A DNA stretch of 64,000 bases from Agrococcus sp. SL85 (GCF_026625845.1 NZ_CP113066.1:2294001-2358000), one strand, 5' to 3'; shown: positions 20,653 to 28,988, counted from the stretch's first letter. Made by a program: numbers and translations. Notes: generated from the letters alone by a model not told the origin.

Positions 20653-20984
20653 TGGCCCTCGTCGAGGTCGATGCGGCCAAGTTCGACCAGCTCACCGAGG
20701 CGCTGAAGGACGTCGTCGACCCCGAGCTCGACGTCAACATCGTCGACCTCGGCCTGGTCTACGACCTGGCGTGGGACGACGAGCAGGACGCGCTCGTCAT
20801 CTCGATGACGCTGACCTCGGCGGGCTGCCCGCTGACCGACGTGATCGAGACCGAGATCGCCGAGAAGCTCGACGGCCACGTCGAGCAGTTCCGCATCAAC
20901 TGGGTGTGGATGCCGCCGTGGGGCCCGGAGCGGATCACGGAGGACGGCCGCGAGATGATGAGGGCGTTGGGCTTCACGATCTGA
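20652..20984 (+). CDS. sufT: Metal-sulfur cluster assembly factor (SufT/DUF59)
   Basis: This 110-residue DUF59 (MIP18-like) protein contains VVDPELDVNIVDLGLVYDL and the conserved cysteine in TSAGCPLTD. SufT proteins help mature Fe-S clients, especially when demand is high. It closes the suf operon; two hairpins start at its stop codon. Confidence 0.92.
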   Translation: MALVEVDAAKFDQLTEALKDVVDPELDVNIVDLGLVYDLAWDDEQDALVISMTLTSAGCPLTDVIETEIAEKLDGHVEQFRINWVWMPPWGPERITEDGREMMRALGFTI

Positions 20985-21027
20985 CCGAGGGTCAGATCGG
21001 CTCGACAGTCCAGTGGACCGTCGAGCC
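20978..21027 (+). terminator. Tandem hairpins at the suf operon end
   Basis: GATCTGACC/GGTCAGATC (20978-20998, 3-nt loop) includes the sufT stop. It is followed at once by GGCTCGAC/GTCGAGCC (20999-21027) with an inner GTCC/GGAC. Confidence 0.6.
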
Positions 21028-21080
21028 GAGCGCCGTCGCGAGCGCGAGCGAGCTGGGTTTCACCATCCGACCACCTCGAC

Positions 21081-21115
21081 ACGAAGGGGACGACCACCGC
21101 GGTCGTCCCCTTCGT
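21081..21115. terminator. Bidirectional terminator, suf / hypothetical gene
   Basis: A perfect 15-bp stem, ACGAAGGGGACGACC (21081-21095) with its complement at 21101-21115, and a 5-nt loop, between convergent genes. Confidence 0.8.
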
Positions 21116-21126
21116 CGTGCTCCGCG

Positions 21127-21495
21127 TCAGCGGGCCGCGCGCCGCACCCTCGGCGACCAGGCGCGCTCGGGCTCGGCGGCCGAGAGCATCGACCAGACCG
21201 TGGTCGCGAGCTGCGGGTAGTCGTCGACGATGCGGCGGAGGACCGCGTCGCTGACGTCCTCGTCGGGCCGCACGGCGCCGGGCGGCAGGATGCGCTCGGC
21301 GCGCAGCAGCAGCACGACGACCTCGTCGACCGTGGGGAGCTCCGACATGAACGTCCAGGGATCCTCGCCCGCGCGCAGCCGCTCCTCGACGAGCACCGAG
21401 CGCTCGTCGGCGGCCTCGGCCCGCAGCACCTCGAGGCTCGCGCGTCGGCGCGGCTCGGGGTGCGGCGCGGGGCGTCGCGCGGGCTGCTCGTGCAT
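21127..21495 (-). CDS. Hypothetical protein
   Basis: I do not recognise this 122-residue protein. The N terminus (about 1-20) and C terminus are rich in Arg and Pro and look disordered. The middle (about 22-105) is predicted helical and acidic, with RSVLVEERLRAGEDPWTFM and TVDEVVVLLLRAERIL. No Cys, no membrane segment. Codon use matches neighbours. Reality is supported by a TAGGCT hexamer exactly 6 nt before the ATG and by a terminator at its 3' side. Confidence 0.65.
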   Translation of the reverse strand: MHEQPARRPAPHPEPRRRASLEVLRAEAADERSVLVEERLRAGEDPWTFMSELPTVDEVVVLLLRAERILPPGAVRPDEDVSDAVLRRIVDDYPQLATTVWSMLSAAEPERAWSPRVRRAAR

Positions 21496-21501
21496 CCCTC
21501 C

Positions 21502-21507
21502 AGCCTA
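21502..21507 (-). promoter_or_regulatory. Leaderless-type -10
   Basis: TAGGCT, 6-nt spacer, ATG at 21495. Confidence 0.55.
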
Positions 21508-21556
21508 GGCGGGAGCGCGGCCGCGCCGCGCCGGGCACGCGCCGACGCGGAGCGCC

Positions 21557-21958
21557 TCAGGCGTCGGTGCCGTCCTGCGCGATGCAGAACGGCGACCAGT
21601 GGTAGCCGTCGGGGTCGTCGAACTGGCGCTGGTACATCGACGGGTACTCGTCGGTGTCCCCGATGCGCCCGCCCGCCTCGCGCGCCCGCTCGACGAGCGC
21701 GTCGACCTCCTCGCGGCTGCCGAGGTCGAACGACACGGTCACCTTCGAGGGCGTGTCGGGACCGCCGACGAGCGACTCGAGGCCGCCGACGCGCGCGTAC
21801 ATCGCGCGGCTCGCGAGCATGAGGTGCTGGTCGGGCGCGATGACGAAGCAGGACGCCTCGGGTCCCGACATCTCGGGCTCGAGCGTCCAGCCGAGGGCGG
21901 TGTAGAACGCGGTGGAGCGCTCGACGCTCTCGACCGGGCAGGTGATGTAGAGGCTCAT
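21557..21958 (-). CDS. VOC family (glyoxalase/bleomycin resistance-like) protein
   Basis: This 133-residue single-module vicinal-oxygen-chelate protein has the opening pattern VESVERSTAFYTALGW and the closing block QRQFDDPDGYHWSPFCI. It resembles the DUF-type lactoylglutathione lyase homologues (PhnB/YaeR-like groups) whose substrates are mostly unknown. Metal-binding cannot be assigned with confidence. It lies downstream of the DEAD-box helicase gene, separated by a hairpin, and has no strong leaderless hexamer. Confidence 0.8.
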   Translation of the reverse strand: MSLYITCPVESVERSTAFYTALGWTLEPEMSGPEASCFVIAPDQHLMLASRAMYARVGGLESLVGGPDTPSKVTVSFDLGSREEVDALVERAREAGGRIGDTDEYPSMYQRQFDDPDGYHWSPFCIAQDGTDA

Positions 21959-21968
21959 GGCATGACGA

Positions 21969-22014
21969 TCGCGCCGCGCGAGCCGGAGGTCAAGCCTCGG
22001 CCCTCGCGGCGCGA
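21969..22014 (-). terminator. Hairpin after the DEAD-box helicase gene
   Basis: TCGCGCCG..CGAG (21969-21982) pairs with CTCGCGGCGCGA (22003-22014) with a 2-nt bulge; an inner GAGG/CCTC extends it. Confidence 0.5.
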
Positions 22015-22033
22015 CGGTCAGCGGTGCGGTCGC

Positions 22034-23872
22034 TCAGCGGCCGCGCGCGTGGCGGGGCTTCCGAGGCGGGCGCCCCTCGCCGCGATCGTCGCCCGGCCGG
22101 TCCTCGCGGTCGCGGCGCGGTCGGCGCTCATCGCGGTCCCGACGGTCGCCCCGGTCGCTCCGGTCGCCGCGCTCCGAGCGCTCGCGACGCCCCGTGTCGA
22201 CGCGGATGTCGATCGGCACGCCGAGGATGCGGGTCTGGCCGAGGCGCTGCAGCTGGCCCTCGTCGAGCTCGGGCAGCTCGACGAGCGTGAAGTCGTAGCG
22301 GATGGTGATGCGGCCGAAGTCGTCGCGGCCGAGGCCGCCCTCGTTGGCGAGCGCGCCGACGATCTGGCGGGGCTCGACGCCGCGCTTGCTGCCGACCGCG
22401 AGGCGGTAGGTCGTGGCGTCCGAGGGGCCGCGGCGCTGGCCGCGCTCGGGCCGCTCGCGATCGTCCCCGCGCGGCGTGCGCTCGGCACGCTCGCGCGGCG
22501 GCTGCAGCACGCGGTCGGAGGCCTCGTCGAGCAGCAGCGGCGTGTCGCCCTGGGCGACGACTGCGAGCGCCGCGGCGACGTCCTCCTGCGGGGCGTCGTG
22601 GTGCTCGACGTAGTGGGCGATGATCTCGCGGAAGCGCTCGATCCGGTCGCTCTCGCCGAGCGCCGCGGTGATGGCGTCGTCGAAGCGCGTCAGGCGCGTC
22701 GCGTTGACCTCGCCGGCGCTCGGCATCGGCATGACGGCGACCGTCGCGCGCGTCGCCTTCTCGATGGCGCCGAGCATCCGGCGCTCGCGCGCGGTGACGA
22801 AGCTGATCGCGTCGCCCGTGCGGCCCGCGCGGCCCGTGCGGCCGATGCGGTGCACGTACGACTCGGTGTCGATCGGCAGGTCGTAGTTGATGACGTGGCT
22901 GATGCGCTCGACGTCGAGGCCGCGCGCGGCGACGTCGGTGGCGACGAGCACGTCGAGGCCGCCGCCGCGCAGCTGCTCGATCGTCTTCTCGCGCTGCGGC
23001 TGGGCGATGTCGCCCGAGATGGCCGCGGCCGCGTAGCCGCGCGCGCGGAGGCGCTCGGCGACCGTCTCGGTCTCGTTGCGGGTGCGCGTGAAGACGATGG
23101 CGGCCTCGAAGGGCTCCACCTCGAGCACGCGCGTCAGGGCCTCGAGCTTCTGCTGGTACGAGACCATGAGGGCGCGCTGGGTGATGCTCGGGGAGGTCTG
23201 CGCGCCGCCCTTCACCGTGATCTCCGCGGGCTCGCGCAGGTGCTGCTGCGAGATGGCGCGGATCTGCCGCGGCATCGTCGCGCTGAAGAGCGCGACCTGC
23301 TTGTCCTCGGGCGTCTGCTGGAGGATCTCGTCGACGTCCTCGGCGAAGCCCATCCGCAGCATCTCGTCGGCCTCGTCGAGCACGACGTGCGTGAGGCCGG
23401 ACAGGTCGAGCGTGCCCTTGGCGAGGTGGTCCATGATGCGGCCGGGCGTGCCGACGACGACGTGGACGCCCCGGCGGAGCGCCGAGAGCTGCACGCCGTA
23501 GCCCTGGCCGCCGTAGATCGGCAGCACGTGCACGCCGCCGAGGTGCGCCGCATAGCGCTCGAATGCCTCGCAGACCTGCACGGCGAGCTCGCGCGTGGGG
23601 GTGAGCACGAGCGCCTGCGGCTCGCGGCGCTCGACGTCGATCGCGGCGAGCACGGGCAGCGCGAACGCGGCGGTCTTGCCGGTGCCGGTCTGCGCGAGGC
23701 CGATGATGTCGCGGCCCGCGAGGAGCGGCGGGATGGTCTGCGCCTGGATGGCGGAGGGCGTCTCGTAGCCGACGTCGTCGAGCGCGGCGAGGATGCCTGC
23801 GGGGAGGCCGAGGTCGGCGAACGTCGTGCGCTCGGCCGTGTCGTCGGCGGCGGGGGATGGGGCGTCGGTCAT
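22034..23872 (-). CDS. DEAD-box ATP-dependent RNA helicase (DeaD/CsdA-like)
   Basis: This 612-residue helicase has a Q motif (FADLGLPAGILAALDDVGYETPSAIQ), motif I (AQTGTGKTAAF), DEAD, SAT and the C-terminal HRIGRTGRAGRTGD. After the two RecA domains comes a DbpA/CsdA-type RNA-binding fold (about 480-555). The C-terminal tail of about 55 residues is dominated by Arg, Asp and Gly (R-G-D and R-D repeats), typical of RNA-binding disordered tails. Likely roles are ribosome assembly, RNA decay and cold adaptation. TACCGT lies 6 nt before the ATG. Confidence 0.92.
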   Translation of the reverse strand: MTDAPSPAADDTAERTTFADLGLPAGILAALDDVGYETPSAIQAQTIPPLLAGRDIIGLAQTGTGKTAAFALPVLAAIDVERREPQALVLTPTRELAVQVCEAFERYAAHLGGVHVLPIYGGQGYGVQLSALRRGVHVVVGTPGRIMDHLAKGTLDLSGLTHVVLDEADEMLRMGFAEDVDEILQQTPEDKQVALFSATMPRQIRAISQQHLREPAEITVKGGAQTSPSITQRALMVSYQQKLEALTRVLEVEPFEAAIVFTRTRNETETVAERLRARGYAAAAISGDIAQPQREKTIEQLRGGGLDVLVATDVAARGLDVERISHVINYDLPIDTESYVHRIGRTGRAGRTGDAISFVTARERRMLGAIEKATRATVAVMPMPSAGEVNATRLTRFDDAITAALGESDRIERFREIIAHYVEHHDAPQEDVAAALAVVAQGDTPLLLDEASDRVLQPPRERAERTPRGDDRERPERGQRRGPSDATTYRLAVGSKRGVEPRQIVGALANEGGLGRDDFGRITIRYDFTLVELPELDEGQLQRLGQTRILGVPIDIRVDTGRRERSERGDRSDRGDRRDRDERRPRRDREDRPGDDRGEGRPPRKPRHARGR

Positions 23873-23878
23873 GCCTCA

Positions 23879-23884
23879 ACGGTA
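23879..23884 (-). promoter_or_regulatory. Leaderless-type -10 of the DEAD-box gene
   Basis: TACCGT, 6-nt spacer, ATG at 23872. Divergent from the pnuC promoter. Confidence 0.55.
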
Positions 23885-23910
23885 CGCGCTGCGGCGCGCC
23901 CCCGCGGACC

Positions 23911-23916
23911 TACCCT
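23911..23916 (+). promoter_or_regulatory. Leaderless-type -10 of pnuC
   Basis: TACCCT, 6-nt spacer, ATG at 23923. Confidence 0.55.
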
Positions 23917-23922
23917 GGTGCC

Positions 23923-24621
23923 ATGGACCTCGACTGGCTCTCGGCGATCTACGGCGCCACGATCCCCGTGGGCGGCGGCCAGGAGCTGCTGCTGCGCGAG
24001 GTGGTCGGCAACGCCTTCGGGCTCGCGAGCGCCGTCGGCGGCATGCTGCGGCGCGTCTGGGCGTGGCCGGTCGGCATCGTCGGCAACCTGCTGCTGCTCA
24101 CGGTGTTCCTGGGCGCCCTGCTCGATCCGAGCCACACCCTGCCCGCGCTGCTCGGCCAGGCGGGCCGCCAGGTCATGTTCATCGCCGTCGCGATCTACGG
24201 CTGGGTGCGCTGGCGGCAGGCGCGCGCCGCGCAGGGCCAGATCGTGCCGCGCTGGGCGACCTGGCCGCAGCGCGCGGGCCTCGCGGTCGCGCTCGTGGTC
24301 GGCACCGTGGCGCTCACCCCGCTGTTCTCGGCGCTCGGGTCGTACGAGCCGGTGTGGGCCGACGCGTGGACCTTCGTCGGCTCCCTGCTCGCCACGTACG
24401 GCATGGCGCGGGGGTGGACGGAGTTCTGGCTCATCTGGGTGCTCGTCGACGTCGTGGGCGTGCCCCTGCTGCTCTCGGCCGGCTACTGGGCGACGGCCAC
24501 GATGTACGCCTTCTACGGCGCGTTCACCGTGTGGGGGTTCGTCGTCTGGGCGCGCGCGCGGCGGAAGCCGGGGGTCGAGACGCTGCTGCCGGATCCGCGC
24601 ATCGGCCCGGCCGGCCGCTAG
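23923..24621 (+). CDS. pnuC: Nicotinamide mononucleotide/riboside transporter PnuC-like
   Basis: This 232-residue membrane protein has about seven helices and family patterns such as WAWPVGIVGNLLL, YGWVRWRQA and the C-terminal FWLIWVLVDVVGVPLLLSAGYWATA. PnuC proteins take up nicotinamide riboside by facilitated diffusion coupled to phosphorylation; related members carry other vitamin nucleosides. No riboswitch is possible in the leader, since the gene appears leaderless. Its TAG stop interlocks with the stop of the convergent MFS gene in one CTAG. Confidence 0.88.
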   Translation: MDLDWLSAIYGATIPVGGGQELLLREVVGNAFGLASAVGGMLRRVWAWPVGIVGNLLLLTVFLGALLDPSHTLPALLGQAGRQVMFIAVAIYGWVRWRQARAAQGQIVPRWATWPQRAGLAVALVVGTVALTPLFSALGSYEPVWADAWTFVGSLLATYGMARGWTEFWLIWVLVDVVGVPLLLSAGYWATATMYAFYGAFTVWGFVVWARARRKPGVETLLPDPRIGPAGR

Positions 24622-26159
24622 TCGTCGGCGACGGCGCCGCGCGCGGGCGCGCTCGCGGCGTGCCGCTGCGGCTGGGGCCTCGGCGGCGCGAAGCACAGGG
24701 CGGCGACCACAGGGACGACGAGCACCGCGGCGGGCAGCAGGATCGACTGGCCCATCGCCGCCGCGAAGGGGCCGACGAACTGCTCGGGCAGCCCGCCCGA
24801 GCCCGACTCCTGCTCGGCCGTAGGCGGCCCGCCGAGCTCTGCCGTGAGGCGCGCCGTCATCATCGCCGCGACCGAGGCGGCGCCGATCACCGCGCCCACC
24901 TGGCGCATGGCGTTGTAGACGCCGGATCCGGCGCCCGCCGACTCGAGCGGCAGGTTGCGCGTGGTGGTGACCGAGATCGGCCCCCACATGAAGGCGTTGC
25001 CGACCCCGAGCAGCGCGGAGGGCAGCAGCAGCCAGAGCACGTCGACCTCGGGGCGCATCCAGGCGGCGTACCAGACGAGCGCGCCGGCGACCGATGCGAT
25101 GCCGAAGGCCGCGAAGCGCTTGGCGTCGCGCCCCTGCAGCGCACGCCCGACGAGCGGCGAGAGGACGCCGGCGAGGATCGCCATCGGCAGCAGCAGGAGC
25201 GCCGCCTCGGTCGTGCCGAGGCCGCGGGCCGTCTGGAGGTAGAGGAAGAGCGGCACGCCCTGCGCGGTGATGGCGAAGCCCACCGCCGAGATCGCGATCG
25301 ACCCGAGCGTGAAGTTGCGGTCGCGGAAGAGGCCGAGCGGCAGCAGCGGCTCGCCCGCCGTGCGCGCCTGCCAGAGCACGAAGCCCGCGAGGAGCGCGAC
25401 GCCCGCTGCAGCGAGCCACAGCACGCCGAGGCCCGAGCGGCCCGCCTCCTGCACGCCGAAGACGAGCGCGAGCATGCCCGCGGACGAGAGCGCGACGCCC
25501 AGGACGTCGAAGCGATGCACCCGCACGGGCAGGCGCGGCACCGTGCGCACGACCAGCACGAAGCCGACGACCCCCACGGGCACGTTGATGAAGAAGATCC
25601 ACGACCAGCCGACGCCGTCGATGAGGAGGCCGCCGACGAGCGGCCCGACGAGCGTCGCGAGGCCGGCGATGCCGCCCCAGAGGCCCAGGGCGGCGCCGCG
25701 CCGGTCGGGCGCGAAGGTGCGGGTGATGACCGACATGGTCTGCGGCGTCATGAGCGCGGCGCCGAGGCCCTGCACCACGCGGGCGACGATGAGCGCCTCG
25801 ATCGTGGGGGCGAGCCCGCAGGCGAGCGAGGCGAGCGTGAAGATCGCGAGCCCGGTCAGGTACACGGGCTTCGGCCCGAAGCGGTCGCCGAGCCGGCCGG
25901 TGACGAGCAGCGGCGTCGCGTAGGCGAGCAGGTAGGCGCTCGTGACCCACACGACGCTCGTGACGTCGGCGTCGAAGGAGCGCATGAGCGCGGGCGTCGC
26001 GATCGTGACGATCGTCGAGTCGACGAGGATCATGAAGAAGCCGAGGACGAGCGACCAGAGCGCGGGCCAGGGCCGGTCGATGCGGGAGTCGCGGTCGCCC
26101 GTCGCTCCGTCGCTCTGCCCTGCGCGGCTCGGCTCTGCGCGGCTCGGCCCTGCGGTCAT
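24618..26159 (-). CDS. MFS transporter, DHA2 (EmrB/QacA) family
   Basis: This 513-residue protein has about fourteen hydrophobic segments. The N terminus reads FFMILVDSTIVTIATPALM, the motif D1 of 14-TMS drug exporters. GRLGDRFGPKPVYLTGL is the loop 2-3 motif A, and GAALMTPQTMSVITRTF and GPLVGGLLIDGVGWSWIFFIN are motif C and the following segment. Proton-driven efflux of drugs or other hydrophobic compounds is likely. The gene follows the LacI-type regulator with a 4-nt overlap. A short tandem repeat near its 5' end encodes two PSRAEPSRA-like units. Confidence 0.88.
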   Translation of the reverse strand: MTAGPSRAEPSRAGQSDGATGDRDSRIDRPWPALWSLVLGFFMILVDSTIVTIATPALMRSFDADVTSVVWVTSAYLLAYATPLLVTGRLGDRFGPKPVYLTGLAIFTLASLACGLAPTIEALIVARVVQGLGAALMTPQTMSVITRTFAPDRRGAALGLWGGIAGLATLVGPLVGGLLIDGVGWSWIFFINVPVGVVGFVLVVRTVPRLPVRVHRFDVLGVALSSAGMLALVFGVQEAGRSGLGVLWLAAAGVALLAGFVLWQARTAGEPLLPLGLFRDRNFTLGSIAISAVGFAITAQGVPLFLYLQTARGLGTTEAALLLLPMAILAGVLSPLVGRALQGRDAKRFAAFGIASVAGALVWYAAWMRPEVDVLWLLLPSALLGVGNAFMWGPISVTTTRNLPLESAGAGSGVYNAMRQVGAVIGAASVAAMMTARLTAELGGPPTAEQESGSGGLPEQFVGPFAAAMGQSILLPAAVLVVPVVAALCFAPPRPQPQRHAASAPARGAVADD

Positions 26160-27265
26160 GACGGCTCCGATCCCGGCGTCGCGGTCGGGCGCCCAGGCAA
26201 TCCTGCACCCGGGCGCCCACGCGGATCCTCCGAGCGCGGCGGGGCGGCGCTGCCGCGCACGACGAGCCGCGTCGCGAGCGGCGCGAGCGGCTCCGGACGC
26301 TGACCCGCGAGCATCGCCAGGAGCGCGCCGACGGCGGCGGCGCCCTTCGCGTCGAGGTCCTGCCGGACGGTCGTGAGCTGCGGCGTCACCCGCGACGCCA
26401 TCGGCACGTCGTCGAAGCCGACGACCGAGAGGTCCTCCGGCACCCGCAGGCCCGTCTCCCGCGCCGCGGCGAGCACCTCGACGGCCGCGAGGTCCGACCA
26501 GCACAGCACCGCCGTCGGCGGCGCCTCGAGCAGGTCGCGGATGCCGGCGCGGGCCGCGGCGTCCGCGGCGGTCCGCCCCGTGGCGACGATGCGGGGCACG
26601 ACGTCGGCGCGCTCGAGCGCGGCGTACCAGCCCCGGAGCCGGCCGCGCGTCATCGACCAGTCGGAGGCGGGCGGCTCGTGCAGCGGCGCGCCATCGGCCT
26701 CGATGCCTGCCGCGACGATCGCGATGTCGCGGTGGCCGAGCGCGAGCAGGTGCTCGGCGGCCGCCCGGGCGCCGCCCTCGTCGTCGATCGCGACGCTCGC
26801 GACGCCGTCGATCGGGAGCCCCTCGACGCGCACGATCGGCAGGCGGCGGCGGCGCAGGTCGGCGACGCCCTCCGACTGCGGCGCGCACGAGTAGACGATC
26901 GCGCCGTCCATCGCGACGTCGCGCGTCGGCACGATCTCGCCCTCGCGGTTCGCGTGCAGCAGCACGAGCGAGTAGCCGGCCTCCGCGAGCCCCGCGGCGG
27001 CGGCGCGCACGAACCCCACGGCGGCCTCGTCGACGAAGGCGTCGAAGGGCGAGGTGTCGAGGAGCATGCCGATGACGCCCGTGCGGCCTCGTGTGAGCGC
27101 GCGCGCGGCCGCGTCGGGACCGGCGTAGCCGAGCCGCTCGGCGGCGGCCAGCACGCGCTCGCGCAGCTCGGCGCTCAGCTGGTCGGGCCGCGAGAAGGCG
27201 TTCGAGACCGTCATGCGGCTCACGCCCACCTCGTCGGCGATGGTCTGCAGCGTCACCCGGCCCAT
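26156..27265 (-). CDS. LacI family transcriptional regulator
   Basis: This 369-residue repressor has the N-terminal helix-turn-helix VTLQTIADEVGVSRMTVSNAFS with the hinge region after it (SAELRERVLAAAERLGY), then a periplasmic-binding-protein fold ending with VPEDLSVVGFDDVPMASRVTPQLTTV. The start at 27265 gives MGRVTLQTIADE; an upstream ATG would add twelve residues unlike the family. It is co-transcribed with, and overlaps, the downstream MFS exporter, so it probably controls that exporter and itself. The last 30 residues are Pro/Gly-rich. No clear operator palindrome was seen. Confidence 0.88.
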   Translation of the reverse strand: MGRVTLQTIADEVGVSRMTVSNAFSRPDQLSAELRERVLAAAERLGYAGPDAAARALTRGRTGVIGMLLDTSPFDAFVDEAAVGFVRAAAAGLAEAGYSLVLLHANREGEIVPTRDVAMDGAIVYSCAPQSEGVADLRRRRLPIVRVEGLPIDGVASVAIDDEGGARAAAEHLLALGHRDIAIVAAGIEADGAPLHEPPASDWSMTRGRLRGWYAALERADVVPRIVATGRTAADAAARAGIRDLLEAPPTAVLCWSDLAAVEVLAAARETGLRVPEDLSVVGFDDVPMASRVTPQLTTVRQDLDAKGAAAVGALLAMLAGQRPEPLAPLATRLVVRGSAAPPRSEDPRGRPGAGLPGRPTATPGSEPS

Positions 27266-27285
27266 GCGTCCATCCTCGCCGACGA

Positions 27286-27324
27286 CGACGGAGGCCCGCA
27301 CCGTGCTGGTGCGGGCCTCCGTCG
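27286..27324 (-). terminator. Terminator between bioY and the lacI-type gene
   Basis: A perfect 17-bp stem (27286-27302 with 27308-27324), 5-nt loop. It isolates bioY from the downstream regulator gene. Confidence 0.85.
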
Positions 27325-27334
27325 GATCGGGGGA

Positions 27335-28015
27335 TCAGGCCGTGCGGCCGCCGAAGAACCGACGCATGGCTGCCACGGCTCGACGCAGCCACGCGGCGAT
27401 CGCGGCGCGGTTCCGGTGGACGAACCAGGCGCCGGGCATGATCGCGGCGGCGATCGCCCACTTCACGAGCCCGCCGACGATGAACGGCACGAAGCCGAGG
27501 CCGAGGGCGCCCAGGAGGTCGACGGGGGTGCCGAGCGCGGCGAGCACCGCCGCCATGTAGGGGATGCCGAAGGCGAAGGGGATGAGCGAGGCAGCACCGA
27601 ACAGCGCCACCGCGAGCAGCGGTTGACGGTCCCAGCGGCGCTCGGCGAGCCAGCCGACGACCGCGGCGGTGGCGACGAAGCCGATGATGAACCCGAAGCT
27701 CGGCTTGCCGATCGTGGCGATGCCGCCCGAGAACGTGGCGAAGATCGGCAGGCCGGCGAGGCCCAGCGCGAGGTAGCCGAGCATCGCCATCGTGCCGCGG
27801 CGGAAGCCGAGCGTGGCCGCGACGAGCATGACGCCGAGCGTCTGGCCGGTGATCGGCACCGGCCACATCGGCACCTCGACCTGGGCGAGCGCGGCGACGA
27901 CCGTGATGCCGGCGGCGACGAGCAGGAGGTCCTTGACGACGGTGCGCTGGCCGACGAGCGCGTCCGCCAGGACGGCGCGCCGTGTGAAGGGGCGAGCGGA
28001 GGCTGCAGCAGTCAT
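27335..28015 (-). CDS. bioY: Biotin transporter BioY
   Basis: This 226-residue ECF-type S component binds biotin in the membrane. The family motif AALAQVEVPMWPVPITGQTLGVML and the glycine-rich block GYLALGLAGLPIFATFSGG are present, with about six helices. The start is supported by a TAGGCT hexamer 7 nt before the ATG. No bioM/bioN ATPase or permease partner lies next to it, so it must use a shared ECF module elsewhere or act alone. The basic C terminus (RRAVAAMRRFF) follows the last helix. Confidence 0.93.
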   Translation of the reverse strand: MTAAASARPFTRRAVLADALVGQRTVVKDLLLVAAGITVVAALAQVEVPMWPVPITGQTLGVMLVAATLGFRRGTMAMLGYLALGLAGLPIFATFSGGIATIGKPSFGFIIGFVATAAVVGWLAERRWDRQPLLAVALFGAASLIPFAFGIPYMAAVLAALGTPVDLLGALGLGFVPFIVGGLVKWAIAAAIMPGAWFVHRNRAAIAAWLRRAVAAMRRFFGGRTA

Positions 28016-28022
28016 GCGGCTC

Positions 28023-28028
28023 AGCCTA
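28023..28028 (-). promoter_or_regulatory. Leaderless-type -10 of bioY
   Basis: TAGGCT, 7-nt spacer, ATG at 28015. Confidence 0.55.
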
Positions 28029-28096
28029 GGGGCACGCCGCGCCCCGCTCCGGCATCCGGCGCCCGCGACGCTCAGCCGCCGACGGGAGGGCGCGCG

Positions 28097-28102
28097 TAGC
28101 GT
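28097..28102 (+). promoter_or_regulatory. Leaderless-type -10 of the PEP-mutase-like gene
   Basis: TAGCGT, 6-nt spacer, ATG at 28109. Confidence 0.55.
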
Positions 28103-28108
28103 CGGGGC

Positions 28109-28879
28109 ATGAGCGATCAGCACTCCACCGACCTGGCCTCGAAGGCCTCCGCCCTCCTCGCCCTCCACGACGACCTCGCCGTGCTCCCGACCGCGTGGGA
28201 CGCCTGGTCGGCGCGCGCCCTCGTCGATGCGGGCTTCTCGGCCCTCACCGTCGGCAGCCACCCGCTGGCCGACTCGCTCGGCGAGGCCGATGGCGAGGCG
28301 ATGAGCCTCGACACCGCGCTCGCCGGCATCGCGCGCATCGTGCGCTCGGTCGACGTGCCCGTGAGCGCCGACCTCGAGTCCGGCTACGGCGCGAGCCCCG
28401 ACGAGCTGATCGACCGCCTGCTCGCCGCGGGCGCCGTCGGGCTCAACGTCGAGGACACCGTGCATGCCGAGGGCAGGATGCGCGAGCCGCAGGAGCACGC
28501 CGACTACGTCGCGGGCCTCCGCGCCGCCGCGGACGCCTCCGGCGTCGACGTCGTCATCAACGCCCGCACCGACGCGTGGGCGCGGCCCGAGCTGCACGGC
28601 GCCGACCCGACCGAGCAGGTGCTGCTGCGCCTGCGGCTGCTCGAGGAGGCCGGGGCCCGCGCCCTCTACCCCGTGAAGCCGCCGACCGCCGAGGCGCTGC
28701 GGGAGGTGCTCGCGGCGGTCTCGCTCCCGGTCAACGCCACCGCGCACCCCGTGCAGGGCACGATCCTCGGCGACCTCGCGGCCAACCGGGCAGCGGGTGT
28801 CCGCCGCATCTCCTACGGCCCGCTGCTGCAGGCGGCGCTCACCGAGCAGATCGGGGCGCTCACGGCCGCCTGGCGCTGA
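28109..28879 (+). CDS. Isocitrate lyase/PEP mutase superfamily protein
   Basis: This 256-residue TIM-barrel protein shows the superfamily landmarks: VLPTAWDAWSARALVDAGF near the N terminus, VPVSADLESGYG (Mg-binding acidic residues), VGLNVEDT and VVINARTDAW. It lacks the KKCGH catalytic Cys motif of isocitrate lyase and methylisocitrate lyase. It resembles the widespread carboxyvinyl-carboxyphosphonate phosphorylmutase-like group of unknown substrate. It is divergent from bioY with both genes apparently leaderless; a functional link is not implied. Confidence 0.85.
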   Translation: MSDQHSTDLASKASALLALHDDLAVLPTAWDAWSARALVDAGFSALTVGSHPLADSLGEADGEAMSLDTALAGIARIVRSVDVPVSADLESGYGASPDELIDRLLAAGAVGLNVEDTVHAEGRMREPQEHADYVAGLRAAADASGVDVVINARTDAWARPELHGADPTEQVLLRLRLLEEAGARALYPVKPPTAEALREVLAAVSLPVNATAHPVQGTILGDLAANRAAGVRRISYGPLLQAALTEQIGALTAAWR

Positions 28880-28887
28880 GCAGGACC

Positions 28888-28918
28888 ACGACGCCCCGGC
28901 CGCGCGCCGGGGCGTCGT
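28888..28918 (+). terminator. Terminator after the PEP-mutase-like gene
   Basis: ACGACGCCCCGGC (28888-28900) pairs with GCCGGGGCGTCGT (28906-28918), 5-nt loop. Confidence 0.8.
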
Positions 28919-28926
28919 CGCGCCGG

Positions 28927-28932
28927 TAGCAT
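28927..28932 (+). promoter_or_regulatory. -10 element of the ABC-F gene
   Basis: TAGCAT in GCGCCGGTAGCATGG, just after the upstream terminator; leader of about 50 nt. Confidence 0.45.
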
Positions 28933-28988
28933 GGAGGGCTGGGCTGCTCGCCCGACCACCCTCCACCGACGACCGACGGGATCCGGCC

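Noticed and set aside
24618-27265. Horizontally acquired resistance cassette (MFS exporter with LacI regulator)
   Set aside because: Base composition and codon use match the surroundings, and there are no mobile-element remnants or flanking repeats.
28016-28108. BirA/BioR operator or riboswitch upstream of bioY
   Set aside because: The gap is short, bioY appears leaderless, and no palindrome matching biotin operators is visible.
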